Below are positions 11,554-21,630 of a stretch of DNA of 41,391 nucleotides, piece after piece; position 1 is the stretch's first letter, and each line of letters opens with the position of its first letter. This DNA comes from Syntrophorhabdaceae bacterium (GTDB taxonomy: Bacteria; Desulfobacterota; Deferrimicrobia; Deferrimicrobiales; Deferrimicrobiaceae). The notes under the pieces were generated by a model. The model was not told the origin of the DNA. It did not search any database and saw only the letters and a list, made by a program, of their open reading frames with translations. The position numbers and the translations under genes were made by a program. The stretch lies in the NCBI GenBank assembly GCA_009783195.1, contig WRHP01000012.1:1-41391 (forward strand), in the 5' to 3' direction.

Positions 11554-13311
11554 TTAAAACCCTTCCACCGGAAACAAATCCTCCATCTTCTTTCGCAAAA
11601 GCCTCCCTATCTCCTCCGCTGTCGGATGCAGCAGAAGCTCGCCTACGAACTCCTTGGCCTCGTATGCAACCGATTTCCTCAAAATACGCTTTATTCTCGG
11701 AATGGCGGCGGCGCTCATACTGAGTTCGTCCAGCCCCATGCCAAGCAGCACGTACGAATATAGCGGCTCGCCCGCCATCTCGCCGCACATGGAAACAGGG
11801 ATGCCGGCGTTGTGCCCGGCCTCGACGATGCGACGGATCAGGCGCAGGATCGACGGGTGAAGCGGCTCGTACAGGTAGGAGACATGTTCGTTGACGCGGT
11901 CGATGGCGAGCGCGTACTGAATGAGGTCGTTTGTCCCGATGCTGAAAAAAGAAACTTCTTTGGCCAGCATATCCGACATGATCGCCGCGGACGGAATCTC
12001 TATCATTATCCCTATGGGCATTCCCTTGTCGAACGGAACGCGTTTGCGCCGAAGATCCAGGCGGACTTCATCGAGCACCCCCATCGCCTCGCGAAGTTCC
12101 GTGATTCCGGAGATCATGGGAAACATCATCCGGATCTTGCCGTAGTGCGACGCGCGCAGGATAGCCCTGATCTGTTTTTTGAAAATATCCTTTTCCCTCA
12201 AACAGAACCGGATCGCGCGCAGCCCCATGGCCGGATTCATCTCCTCCGCCAGGTCGAGCTGAGAGGCGAACTTGTCGCCTCCCAGGTCAAGCGTCCGGAT
12301 CGTGACCGTGCGACGCGCAAACTTCTCGACGATCTTGCGATACCTCTCGAAATGTTCCTCTTCCGTGGGAAGATCTTTACGGTTCAGGTATAAAAACTCC
12401 GTCCGGTACAGCCCGACCCCGTCGGCCCCGCTGCGCAAAGCATTGTTTGCCTCCTCCGGAAACTCGATGTTGGCCATCAAAGACAGCGTATTGCCGTCAC
12501 GGGTCACGGTCGGGAGGCGGGCGAACTTGGCCAGATCCCGCGTCCTCTGGCTAAAGGCCTTCCGCTTATGCGTGTATTCCTGGACAGCCTCCTCGGTGGG
12601 ATTCAGGATGACTGTTCCGGACTCGCCGTCGATGATTACCTGCCCGCCCGCGCTGTATTCCTTTGTGATGCATTCCAGGCCGACAACGGCCGGAACGCCA
12701 AGGGAACGCGCCGTGATAGCCGTATGGGACGTGCGGCTGCCGACATCCGTTGCAAAACCAAGAATGGCGCTGTTTAAAATCTGGATCGTGTCCGCGGGGG
12801 AAAGATCGTGCGCGATGATAATTACAGGGTCTTTGATTGCCGAAATCGCGTCGGGCTGCCGGCCGGCCAGATTCTCAAGCACCCGATGCCCGATCTGGCG
12901 CAGATCGTGACCTCGTTCCCTGAGATAGGGATCTTCGATCCGCTTGAACGTGTCCAGCATGCCTTTAAGGACATTCTCGAAAGCCCAGCCCGCTGTGTAA
13001 CGGCTCTCCCTAATCATCCTGGACGTCTGATCAAGAAGCATCGAGTCATCGAGTAATGCCAAGTGGACGGAAAGGATCTGGTAGTGCTCCAGCGATTGAT
13101 CCGTCATGGTGTCCCGGATGGCTTGCACCTGCTCTTTTGAACGGGCCAGCGCCCTCTGGAACGCCGCAACCTCCTCCTCGACCTTGTCGCGCCTGACGAT
13201 GGACCGGACCGCCCTGGGAAGCATCCGGTTCAGGGCATACCCCTTGCCTATGGCGATACCACCGGAGGCGGGAACCCCTTTAAATATCCGCATTTTGCAA
13301 TTACCATCCAT
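11554..13311 (-). CDS. ptsI: PEP-protein phosphotransferase (PTS enzyme I)
   Basis: [27 protein letters not shown] (active-site His loop), [38 protein letters not shown]. Confidence 0.97.
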   Translation of the reverse strand: MDGNCKMRIFKGVPASGGIAIGKGYALNRMLPRAVRSIVRRDKVEEEVAAFQRALARSKEQVQAIRDTMTDQSLEHYQILSVHLALLDDSMLLDQTSRMIRESRYTAGWAFENVLKGMLDTFKRIEDPYLRERGHDLRQIGHRVLENLAGRQPDAISAIKDPVIIIAHDLSPADTIQILNSAILGFATDVGSRTSHTAITARSLGVPAVVGLECITKEYSAGGQVIIDGESGTVILNPTEEAVQEYTHKRKAFSQRTRDLAKFARLPTVTRDGNTLSLMANIEFPEEANNALRSGADGVGLYRTEFLYLNRKDLPTEEEHFERYRKIVEKFARRTVTIRTLDLGGDKFASQLDLAEEMNPAMGLRAIRFCLREKDIFKKQIRAILRASHYGKIRMMFPMISGITELREAMGVLDEVRLDLRRKRVPFDKGMPIGIMIEIPSAAIMSDMLAKEVSFFSIGTNDLIQYALAIDRVNEHVSYLYEPLHPSILRLIRRIVEAGHNAGIPVSMCGEMAGEPLYSYVLLGMGLDELSMSAAAIPRIKRILRKSVAYEAKEFVGELLLHPTAEEIGRLLRKKMEDLFPVEGF

Positions 13312-13319
13312 AAAAACGG

Positions 13320-13595
13320 TTATTCCTCTCCGAATTTGCTGTCAATCAGTTCGCCTATGGCGACCAGCGCCTCGTTCGCGTCGGCCCCATTTGCCAGAAC
13401 CCGGATTTTGGCGCCCTTCGGAGCCGCCAGCATAAGCACGCCCATAATGCTCTTCCCGTTAACCTGCATCTCTTCCTTTTCCAGCTTGATATCGGAGGCA
13501 TACCGGTTAGCCAGGTTGACCAGTTGCGCGGCCGCCCGCGCGTGCAGCCCAAGGAGATTCTTTATATTGAATTCCCGTTCCATGCTCATTTCCAT
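13320..13595 (-). CDS. ptsH: Phosphocarrier protein HPr
   Basis: Active-site LLGLHARAAAQL and Ser46-type regulatory motif NGKSIMGVLMLAA. Confidence 0.95.
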   Translation of the reverse strand: MEMSMEREFNIKNLLGLHARAAAQLVNLANRYASDIKLEKEEMQVNGKSIMGVLMLAAPKGAKIRVLANGADANEALVAIGELIDSKFGEE

Positions 13596-14344
13596 AAAAT
13601 CAGCACCCCCAGCAGGAGAAGAAACAGCAAAACCTCCGACGGCGAAACCGACTTGCGGAACATTTCGGTCACAAACCTGATGATTACAGCGCCGGCTAAA
13701 AATATCGCGATTATGTGAAGCGGCGTCGCTCCGACGGCAACTGTTTTACCCATAATGATTCCCGCATAGACGCCACCCAAAACCGTTACCGCCAGTTTGC
13801 GGCTGTTCGTCTTAACGTTCAGGGACTCTTTCTTGAGCCATTCGACCACGGCTTCCTGCCCTGAAAACCCCGCCTGGAAACCGCGGCGGCGGATAGCCAA
13901 CTGCGACACGTTATACAGGATCAGCATCGTGGCAATCCCGGCCAGCGGATTAAACAGCGCAAGGAGAACCCCGGCGATAGAAGCCATCGGACGCAACGCT
14001 CCCCAGAAAAACGCGTCTCCGATCGCGCCCAAAGACCCCATCAAGCCCATCTTGAAAGCGCCTACGCCGGCCGGATCGCCTTCCCCGCCGGCCGCTTTCT
14101 CCTCCAGCCGCACCCCAGCGCCCAGAACAACGGCTCCCATGACCGGATGGGTATTGAAAAATTCGAGGTGCCGCTTCACGCTCTTTTGCGCTTCCTCCGG
14201 CTGTCCGGTCCATATCTCCAGCAGCGCCGGCAAAATGGCGTAAGCAAAGCCAACATTTTGCATTCCCTCGTAATTCCAGCACCCCTGTATCAGAAAATGG
14301 CGCCTCCAAACGCTACGCCGGGCTTTGGGAGAAATATCGCTCAT
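13586..14344 (-). CDS. Mannose-family PTS EIID component
   Basis: RRHFLIQGCWNYEGMQNVGFAYAILPAL, FFNTHPVMGAVVLGAGVRLEE, GALRPMASIAG; start taken at MSDISPKARRSVW. Confidence 0.9.
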   Translation of the reverse strand: MSDISPKARRSVWRRHFLIQGCWNYEGMQNVGFAYAILPALLEIWTGQPEEAQKSVKRHLEFFNTHPVMGAVVLGAGVRLEEKAAGGEGDPAGVGAFKMGLMGSLGAIGDAFFWGALRPMASIAGVLLALFNPLAGIATMLILYNVSQLAIRRRGFQAGFSGQEAVVEWLKKESLNVKTNSRKLAVTVLGGVYAGIIMGKTVAVGATPLHIIAIFLAGAVIIRFVTEMFRKSVSPSEVLLFLLLLGVLILWK

Positions 14345-14346
14345 CG

Positions 14347-15039
14347 TCAGGCCATCCACCGCGCGGCCATGGTCACAGCGAAGGCAGCCGACATCGCGAG
14401 GAAGAAAAGCCATGCTGTTTTTTCCGTCCGTCCGCACGCGAACACAGAAGCCGCCCCAACCAAAGGCAAAGCCAGCGCAAGCGCGCTCAGATCGACGCCT
14501 ATATCGGCGCCGATCAGGGGGAGCAGAAATAATGAGGCCGCCGCCCCAGCCACTGAAAACGACAAGGCAAGAAGCATCCCCGTTATGCAAAATAACGTCA
14601 ATCCCGCCAAAAGGCTTTGCTCCACCGCCTTTATATCTCCACGCTCCACCGCGTCCCGCGCGATCCGGGCGATTCTTCCGTTGACCTTCCGCACCACGGC
14701 ATCGACCAACCTGCCCAACTCCGCGCACAGCACAGAGAGCAGGATCAGGGCGGTGAAACATCCGCCGCCGGCGTCGCGGGAGACAAACGCCGCGGCAGAA
14801 CCCGCGAATATGGCAGCCCCGGTATCGTCAGGCGGAAGCGACGCCCCCACAGGCAGGTGAACGAGGTATATCAGCTCCAATACAACTCCGACCTGCGCGC
14901 CCGCAAAGAAGTCGCCAAAAATCCACCCCATCAGCGTCGCCACGACGACAGGACGGTGAAACATCATCTGATAAGCCGCCGTCCGGTCGAGGTAACAGCC
15001 TCCGCCTATAACGCCCGCCAACAGGAATTTCCAGATCAT
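14347..15039 (-). CDS. Mannose-family PTS EIIC component
   Basis: GVIGGGCYLDRTAAYQMMFHRPVVVATLMGWIFGDFFAGAQVGVVLELIYL. Confidence 0.88.
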   Translation of the reverse strand: MIWKFLLAGVIGGGCYLDRTAAYQMMFHRPVVVATLMGWIFGDFFAGAQVGVVLELIYLVHLPVGASLPPDDTGAAIFAGSAAAFVSRDAGGGCFTALILLSVLCAELGRLVDAVVRKVNGRIARIARDAVERGDIKAVEQSLLAGLTLFCITGMLLALSFSVAGAAASLFLLPLIGADIGVDLSALALALPLVGAASVFACGRTEKTAWLFFLAMSAAFAVTMAARWMA

Positions 15040-15042
15040 TCC

Positions 15043-15516
15043 CTACTTCTCCGCCTCAAACAATATGCCCGATTCGAACGGAGTTCCTTTCACGCATACC
15101 GAGACTCCGTTGGAGCGAAACCACTGAAGCGCCTCGAAATCCCCGGTCGCGAAAAAAACCGAGGAGGTAATCTGCGACTTCCCTTCCTCATAATGCAGGT
15201 TCCCTATATTCAAAACGTTAAATCCAGCGCCGTTTTTCCAGGCTTTGATGGCATCGGACGCGTTCGACACCAGCAGTATCGACCGCTCGTCGGCAACATC
15301 CGCTTCCTTCAGCATCTCCGCAACCTGGTCCAGGCGGCAAAAACGCGCCTTAACTTCCACGGGAACAGCCAACTCCATAACGGATCGCAAAATATGGTTT
15401 GCCACGATGGCGTCGTTGGCAATGATCAGGCTGTTGGCTTTTACATGCGGGATCCACGCCTCCACCACCTGGCCATGGACAAGGCGGCAGTCGATGCGGG
15501 CCAACACCAATGGCAT
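15043..15516 (-). CDS. Mannose-family PTS EIIB component
   Basis: ARIDCRLVHGQVVEAWIPHVKANSLIIANDAIVAN (RIDxRLxHGQV phospho-site motif). Confidence 0.92.
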   Translation of the reverse strand: MPLVLARIDCRLVHGQVVEAWIPHVKANSLIIANDAIVANHILRSVMELAVPVEVKARFCRLDQVAEMLKEADVADERSILLVSNASDAIKAWKNGAGFNVLNIGNLHYEEGKSQITSSVFFATGDFEALQWFRSNGVSVCVKGTPFESGILFEAEK

Positions 15517-15529
15517 CCCGTTTTCTCTC

Positions 15530-15952
15530 CTACTTCTTGTCTGGTTTTTCCGGCTTCTTTTTCAGCATGTCGCCGGGAACGGTGATATTCAGGCGGCCGC
15601 ATTCCTGGAGGTGGTGAACCAGCTCCGGAAGCGCCATCGACTGCCGGGCGTAAGGGAACTTGACCATCATGGGCAGGTTCACCCCGGTAATAACTTCGAC
15701 CGGATGCGTACCGAGAAACGCCAGCGCGATATTGGAGGGGGTCCCGCCAAACATGTCGGTCATGACCAAGACGCCCTTGCCTTTATCCACTGACTGAACC
15801 GCTGTCTCGACCGCGCTATGGATATCCTCCACGCCCATGGACGGCGTCATATCCACGGCAACCATCCCTTCTATCTTCCCAACAATGATTTCGGCTGCCT
15901 GTATAAGCCCGGAGGCATGGATTCCGTGTGAAACAACGACTGCTCCGATCAT
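15530..15952 (-). CDS. Mannose-family PTS EIIA component
   Basis: MIGAVVVSHGIHASGLIQAAEII, VLVMTDMFGGTPSNIALAFL. Confidence 0.92.
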   Translation of the reverse strand: MIGAVVVSHGIHASGLIQAAEIIVGKIEGMVAVDMTPSMGVEDIHSAVETAVQSVDKGKGVLVMTDMFGGTPSNIALAFLGTHPVEVITGVNLPMMVKFPYARQSMALPELVHHLQECGRLNITVPGDMLKKKPEKPDKK

Positions 15953-16854
15953 TTCGCCCCCTTGGCGGCAGAAGACGACCGGGTCATGTCACGATGGGTC
16001 ACCGTAACGCCCTTATCTTCTTTCCCCAGGAAATTTCCAAGCGCTACGGCAACCGCCACAGAACGATGCTTGCCGCCCGTACAACCAACCGCCAGCGTAA
16101 AGTACGCCTTGCCTTCCTTTCTATAAAGCGGAAGCAGGAAATGCAACATGCTCGTCAGGCGGCGCAAAAACGACTGGGCGGTCCGTCCTTTAAAAACGTA
16201 TTCCCTAATCCTTTCGTCAAGCCCGGTAAATCGTCTCAGCGAGGTGACAAAATGCGGATTAGGGAGAAACCTTACATCCACTACCATGTCGGCATCCGAA
16301 GGAAGCCCGTACCGGAACCCGAAGGAGACCACGTTCACTTTCAGGCCCTGCGTTCCTTCCTTGCAAAACCGATGCAAAAGGGCATCCCGAAGCTGGTGGA
16401 CCGTAAGCTCGGAAGTGTCGATCAGCGCGTCCGCCATATCCCGAAGCGGAGAAAGTATCTCCCGCTCCTTCTGGATCGCCTCTTTCGTTCCGTGAGCCGC
16501 CACCGGATGCACGCGCCGCGTCTCGCTGAACCGCCGCAGAAGCGCTTCGTCGTTTGCGTCGAAAAACAGAACAAGCACATCGTTTTTCCTGCTTCTTAAC
16601 TCCTCTATCACGCGCGCCATTTCATGCAGAAACTCTTTCCCTCGCACATCCGCTACCATGGCAACGCGCACACCACTCCCGCGAGCCTCCGTCACCACCT
16701 CGATTATCTTTGGAAGAAGGACCGGCGGCACGTTGTCGACGCAGTAGTAGCCAAGATCCTCAAACACATTGGCCGCGGTGCTTTTCCCCGAGCCGGAGAG
16801 CCCCGTAAGAATCATTATGTTTGCGCGGCGCCCGCGCCTGGACGTAACGGTCAT
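15949..16854 (-). CDS. rapZ: RNase adapter / nucleotide-binding protein RapZ
   Basis: Walker A LTGLSGSGKSTAANVFEDLGYYCVDNVPP, FLPNPHFV, AVGCTGGKHRSVAV. Confidence 0.95.
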   Translation of the reverse strand: MTVTSRRGRRANIMILTGLSGSGKSTAANVFEDLGYYCVDNVPPVLLPKIIEVVTEARGSGVRVAMVADVRGKEFLHEMARVIEELRSRKNDVLVLFFDANDEALLRRFSETRRVHPVAAHGTKEAIQKEREILSPLRDMADALIDTSELTVHQLRDALLHRFCKEGTQGLKVNVVSFGFRYGLPSDADMVVDVRFLPNPHFVTSLRRFTGLDERIREYVFKGRTAQSFLRRLTSMLHFLLPLYRKEGKAYFTLAVGCTGGKHRSVAVAVALGNFLGKEDKGVTVTHRDMTRSSSAAKGAK

Positions 16855-17789
16855 GACTCCACGATTCCGCCGGCTTTCTGGATCTGGCGCTCTATAAGTT
16901 CAGCCGCGGAATTTACCCCCTGCTGCTTGAGCAGGTGGTTTCGGACCGCAACTTCTACTATGGTTGCAACATTCCTTCCCGGAGACACGGGAATCAAAAG
17001 CGAGGGAAGCCGGACGCCCAAAATCTCGACACACTCCTGCTCCACCCCAAGGCGGTCATATTCTTTTCCTTTCTCCCACAGCTCAATCCGTATGACCAGC
17101 TCGATCTTCTTGGCGTGTCTGGTCGCGATCAGGCCGAACAGGTCCCGGATATTCAAAATCCCCAGTCCGCGAACCTCCATGTGGTGCTGTGTAAGTTTGT
17201 TCCCTCTCCCGATAAGAGTAGCCGACCCCGCCTTCTCCACCAAAATGATGTCATCCGCAACCAGCCGGCTTCCCCTTACGATGAGATCAAGGGCGCATTC
17301 GCTTTTTCCTACTCCGCTTTGCCCAGCCAGGAGAACTCCGATGCCCAGGATGTCAACAAGCACGCCATGTACTGTGGCCGATTCCCGCAAAAGCCGGCGC
17401 AGTTCCCACTGGAGTTCCTCTACAAGATCGGCGATCAGAATAGAAGAAACGAAAAAGGGCATTCCGCGCCGATTGGCCGCGTCGAGAAACACATCAGGCA
17501 CATCCAGGTCGCTGGTAGTAATGATGCACGGAGATGGATAGGAGAAAATCTTGTCGGCGATTTCGGCCTGACGCCTTGGGGTCTGGCAGAGAAAGTAATC
17601 AATTTCATTCTTGCCAAGAATCGCCACCCGCCCGGCATCGAGAGGAAACGCCTCTCCTGTAATCGCAAGCCCCACTTCGCTTGGGCCGGCGGCCGTAATC
17701 TCGCGGCCAAGCCCCTTCTCTCCCGCAAGAAGCCGTATCTGCAAAGAGCTAGAGCACTCTTTTTGGAAAACCATTACAGAGACAGCCAC
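16851..17789 (-). CDS. hprK: HPr kinase/phosphorylase
   Basis: P-loop LLAGQSGVGKSECALDLI and signature MEVRGLGILNIRDLFG. Confidence 0.95.
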   Translation of the reverse strand: MAVSVMVFQKECSSSLQIRLLAGEKGLGREITAAGPSEVGLAITGEAFPLDAGRVAILGKNEIDYFLCQTPRRQAEIADKIFSYPSPCIITTSDLDVPDVFLDAANRRGMPFFVSSILIADLVEELQWELRRLLRESATVHGVLVDILGIGVLLAGQSGVGKSECALDLIVRGSRLVADDIILVEKAGSATLIGRGNKLTQHHMEVRGLGILNIRDLFGLIATRHAKKIELVIRIELWEKGKEYDRLGVEQECVEILGVRLPSLLIPVSPGRNVATIVEVAVRNHLLKQQGVNSAAELIERQIQKAGGIVES

Positions 17790-17863
17790 GGCATTCCTCC
17801 CTTATCCGTGGTTATCCTTCTCCGGCCCGAAAGGCTTTGAAGGCTTGCCATGCGCATCAGGGG

Positions 17864-18328
17864 TCAGGCAGGTTCGTCTTCTTCCGCAAAGATTCGCGTG
17901 ATTTCCCCGGCCCCTTCCGCCTCCATCAGTCGATGCCGAAACCGCTCGTTCTTCGCAAGCCGGGAAATACGGGCAAGAACCTTAAGGTGTATACCGGCCG
18001 AGTTGCTCTCCGGCGCAACCACGAGAAAGAAAAAACGCGCGGGGCGCCCATCAAGAGAAGCGAACTGAACACCGTCACGGCTGCGCCCGAAAACGGCGAC
18101 CAACCGGTCAATCCCCGGCATCTTGCCGTGCGGAATGGCAATCCCTCCGCCTATTCCCGTGCTGCCAAGCGATTCGCGGTCCATCAGGACCGACAGAAGG
18201 TGATCCGCGGACATGCCGGAAACCGCCCGGCATATCGCCTCGGACAGTTCCCGGAGGACCCCCTCCTTGGTTTCCGACCTGAGATCATCGACAATCCCTC
18301 CGGCCGGAATAAGGTCTAAAATTTTCAT
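17864..18328 (-). CDS. ptsN: PTS EIIA-Ntr (fructose-type IIA)
   Basis: STGIGGGIAIPHGKMPGIDRLVAVFGRSRDGVQFASLDG. Confidence 0.93.
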   Translation of the reverse strand: MKILDLIPAGGIVDDLRSETKEGVLRELSEAICRAVSGMSADHLLSVLMDRESLGSTGIGGGIAIPHGKMPGIDRLVAVFGRSRDGVQFASLDGRPARFFFLVVAPESNSAGIHLKVLARISRLAKNERFRHRLMEAEGAGEITRIFAEEDEPA

Positions 18329-18879
18329 TTCACCGTCGGCTCTGTAAACCCGACGCTACCGCCCGACTGCCGGAAAACAACGCTTGGCAGATTCGTCTCC
18401 TGGTTTACGAACATCAAGACATCGACCCGAAGAAGATCCAGATGCTTCGCCGCTTCCTCAACGGTCATAGGTTTGGGAAGGAAGTTGTCGCTGCGCACAA
18501 TGTGAATCCCCTCGTCGCCGGAGGAAACAGTGATTCCCGAAACAAAGGGGATCTGCGCGGCGGTCCCTGGTCCCTTGTCCTTCTGTTTCTCGCGGTATTT
18601 CTTCAACTGACGCTCGACCTTGTCGCAAACAAGATCAATTGCCGAATAGAGGTCTTCGGTGGACTCGATCGCCTTGATGGTAATCCCTGGCGCGGTCATG
18701 AACACTTCGGCTATGTGGCGGTATTTCTCTACCGAAAGCGTCACGTTGGCCTCGAAAGGCTTCTCTATCACTTTCTGTAGCCTTCCAAGCTTCTCCACAG
18801 CGTAGTCTTTGAGAGCCTGGCTCGGATCAACGTGCCGGAATGTTACCTGGATTTGATTCAAAATATCCCCTCCCTCCAC
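18325..18879 (-). CDS. hpf: Ribosome hibernation promoting factor, long form
   Basis: Sigma-54-modulation-like N-terminus (IQVTFRHVDPSQALKDYAVEKLGRLQK) and C-terminal domain ...KPMTVEEAAKHLDLLRVDVLMFVNQETNLPSVVFRQSGG. Confidence 0.93.
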   Translation of the reverse strand: MEGGDILNQIQVTFRHVDPSQALKDYAVEKLGRLQKVIEKPFEANVTLSVEKYRHIAEVFMTAPGITIKAIESTEDLYSAIDLVCDKVERQLKKYREKQKDKGPGTAAQIPFVSGITVSSGDEGIHIVRSDNFLPKPMTVEEAAKHLDLLRVDVLMFVNQETNLPSVVFRQSGGSVGFTEPTVK

Positions 18880-18893
18880 GAAATGGGCATTTT

Positions 18894-20345
18894 TTAGAAC
18901 TGCCTTCTACGGCCTGAAGACGAAAGCAACCCCAGCTGCGCCCGGTACTTCGTAACGGTTCGCCGGGCTATTCGAATTCCCTGGTTCTGCAGAAGCCGCA
19001 TCAACTCCTGATCGCTTAGAGGCTTTTTTTCCCCTTCCGACCGGATAATCTCCCTGATCTTTTCTTTTACCGACTTGGAAGCAATATCCTCTTCTCCGCC
19101 GCCGCGGTTGAGTCCGGAGTTAAAGAAGTATTTCAGTTCAAACGTGCCGTGCGGGGTATGGACGTACTTTCCGCTGGTCACTCTCGATACGGTCGATTCG
19201 TGCATTTCGATGTCTTCGGCCACATCCTTTAAAGTGAGCGGTCGCAGGAACTTGACCCCCTTCTCGAAAAACCCGTTTTGGAGCTTGATGATGCTTTCCA
19301 CGACCTTGTAAATGGTCCGTTTGCGCTGCTCGATGCTTTTTATGAACCAGAGGGCGGAATTTACCTTCTGTTTCAAAAACTCCCGCTCCTCTCTCGGCAT
19401 ACCCTGCCCTCCGTCAGTCAGCAAATGCCGATAAAAGGATGAAAGTCTAAGACGCGGCTGCCCATCCTCGTTGAGCGAGATGATCCATTGATCGTCCATT
19501 TTGAATACATGCACATCCGGCGTGATGTACTGGATCTCGTCCTCGGAGTAGGCTCTCCCTGGCCTGGGCCAAAGGGTCACAAGTTTCTGGAACGCCTCTT
19601 TGACCGCCTCCTTCGAAAGCTTGAGCTTACGGGCTATCCCGGCAATGTCCCCCTTTGAAAACAGATCGAAATAATCCTTGATGATGCGCATGGGAAGCTC
19701 AAACTCTTCCCCTTTATCTTTTGCCTGGATCAGCAGACATTCCTGGAGATCGCGCGCGCCGACCCCCAAAGGGTCAAGCGTCTGCACCGCGACAAGCGCC
19801 TTGGACACTTCCTCTACCGGCATGCCAAGAGCTTCCGCCGCCTCCTCCACCGTCGTATTGAGATAACCGTTCTCGTCGATATTCCCGGCAAGATAAAGAG
19901 CGGCCTCCCGTTCGGATTCCGGCATGTCGAGCAGCCGTATCTGCACCTCAAGGTGTTCGGAAAGAGACAACCGGCGGGTAAGGGTGTTCTCGTAGTAGGG
20001 GGCGCCGTCCTCATCTTCCGGATCACGATTAATCCGCTCCCCGTGCCCGCCTTCGCCGAAGTAATACTCCCAGTCTATTCTGTCGATAAGCCCGCTTTCT
20101 TGGGAAGCGGGCATCTCTTCGGGAGTAGCGGGAGCTTCCGGCTCACTGGTTTCCGGGGTTGACAGCTCCCCTTCCGGCGCCTCGTCGGAGGCATCCTCGA
20201 GCGCGGGATTCACTTCCATCTCCTCGCGGACCGCCTGCTCCAGCTCGAGGCGAGACAGTTGCAGCAGCTTGATCGCCTGCTGCAGTTGGGGGGTCATTAC
20301 CAGCTGCTGGGCGAGCTTTGGGGATTGTCTGAGTTCCAGGACCAT
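18894..20345 (-). CDS. rpoN: RNA polymerase sigma-54 factor
   Basis: LRQSPKLAQQLVMTPQLQQAIKLLQLSRLEL N-terminus; RpoN box ARRTVTKYRAQLGL. Confidence 0.97.
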   Translation of the reverse strand: MVLELRQSPKLAQQLVMTPQLQQAIKLLQLSRLELEQAVREEMEVNPALEDASDEAPEGELSTPETSEPEAPATPEEMPASQESGLIDRIDWEYYFGEGGHGERINRDPEDEDGAPYYENTLTRRLSLSEHLEVQIRLLDMPESEREAALYLAGNIDENGYLNTTVEEAAEALGMPVEEVSKALVAVQTLDPLGVGARDLQECLLIQAKDKGEEFELPMRIIKDYFDLFSKGDIAGIARKLKLSKEAVKEAFQKLVTLWPRPGRAYSEDEIQYITPDVHVFKMDDQWIISLNEDGQPRLRLSSFYRHLLTDGGQGMPREEREFLKQKVNSALWFIKSIEQRKRTIYKVVESIIKLQNGFFEKGVKFLRPLTLKDVAEDIEMHESTVSRVTSGKYVHTPHGTFELKYFFNSGLNRGGGEEDIASKSVKEKIREIIRSEGEKKPLSDQELMRLLQNQGIRIARRTVTKYRAQLGLLSSSGRRRQF

Positions 20346-20362
20346 CAGATTCCCTCACTCTC

Positions 20363-21130
20363 CTAAAGAGAGAAGCTTTCCCCCAAGTAGATCTCGCGAA
20401 CTTCTTCGGAAGCCGCGATTTCCAAAGGAGTTCCGGACAGAAATATCTTCCCCTCGGAAATTATGTACGCGCGGTCGCATACCTTGAGGGTATCTCGCAC
20501 ATTATGGTCAGTTATTATAACGCCTATTCCGCGTTCTTTTAAACCGAGGATGACCTGTTGAAGATCGGCCACGGAGATCGGGTCGATCCCGGCAAACGGC
20601 TCATCCAAAAGGAGAAAATCGGGCGACAACACAAGCGCCCTGGCAATCTCCACCCGCCGCCGCTCCCCTCCGGAAAGAGCATATCCCATAGTGTCGGCAA
20701 TGTGAGAGATCCGCATGTCCCGCAAAAGCGTCTCCAGCCGCTCCTGCCGTTCTCCTTTCGACAGATCCTGCTCCTCCAGAAACACAAGAATATTGTCCCG
20801 AACGGAGAGCTTGCGGAAAACGGAAGGCTCCTGCGGCAGGTACCCAAGCCCCATCCTTGCCCGTCTGTGCATCGGCAGGCTGGTCACACGGCGTCCATTC
20901 AGGAAAACTTCTCCCGAATCCGGACGGACCAGCCCTACCATCATGTAGAAGATCGTAGTCTTTCCCGCGCCGTTTGGGCCCAACAGCCCGACAACTTCTC
21001 CCGATCCGGCATCAAGAGAAGCGCCTTTCACAACCTCCGCGCGGCGATATTTTTTAAACAGATCCGAAACCGAAAGTAATTTTGCCGCCCGGCTATCATG
21101 CTGGCCGCAAGAAGTCTGTTCTTCTGTCAC
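20363..21130 (-). CDS. lptB: LPS export ABC transporter ATP-binding protein
   Basis: LGPNGAGKTTIFYMMVGLVRPDSG, YALSGGERRRVEIARAL, LLLDEPFAGIDPISV; next to lptA/lptC. Confidence 0.95.
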   Translation of the reverse strand: MTEEQTSCGQHDSRAAKLLSVSDLFKKYRRAEVVKGASLDAGSGEVVGLLGPNGAGKTTIFYMMVGLVRPDSGEVFLNGRRVTSLPMHRRARMGLGYLPQEPSVFRKLSVRDNILVFLEEQDLSKGERQERLETLLRDMRISHIADTMGYALSGGERRRVEIARALVLSPDFLLLDEPFAGIDPISVADLQQVILGLKERGIGVIITDHNVRDTLKVCDRAYIISEGKIFLSGTPLEIAASEEVREIYLGESFSL

Positions 21131-21630
21131 GGTTTTGTCGCTTCACGAATATTTTTCGGGTTGATCACGGCGTTGACCCGGCCGCCCTCTTCGGAGCCTT
21201 TTACCTCCGCCCGGTTCTCGTTCATATAGACGATGATTGTCTCTCCCTGAACCGTATTGCCTTTCTGCTGCATGGTTGCCCCGCCGGAAAATACAACGCG
21301 CTGCTCCAGATTGAACAGCGTCGCCTTTTTCGCAATGACTTCCTTGTCTTCCTGCAGAAACCGAACCTCCCCTTCCGCCTCTACCCGTTCGATCATTTCT
21401 GTCGTCCGGGAGTATTCCGCGCGCAGAAGATCGGCGTACATGGTGACGTCTCCCTGTACGGCAACCACGTTCCCTTTGAATGTTACGGTGCCGCCGCTCT
21501 CGGCCTGGAGATGGTCCGCTGTCACTTCGATCGGCCGGATGCCCGCGTTCTGAGTCAGAGCCGCCGCGAACGATGCCGACGGAAACCACATCAGCATCGC
21601 GATCGCCAAATGGAGCCAGGTTGACTTCAT
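21127..21630 (-). CDS. lptA: LPS transport periplasmic protein LptA (OstA-like)
   Basis: ITVEADHLQAE-like ITADHLQAESGGTVTFKGNVVAVQGDVTMYADLL (observed: VTADHLQAESGG...); position between lptB and lptC. Confidence 0.85.
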   Translation of the reverse strand: MKSTWLHLAIAMLMWFPSASFAAALTQNAGIRPIEVTADHLQAESGGTVTFKGNVVAVQGDVTMYADLLRAEYSRTTEMIERVEAEGEVRFLQEDKEVIAKKATLFNLEQRVVFSGGATMQQKGNTVQGETIIVYMNENRAEVKGSEEGGRVNAVINPKNIREATKP

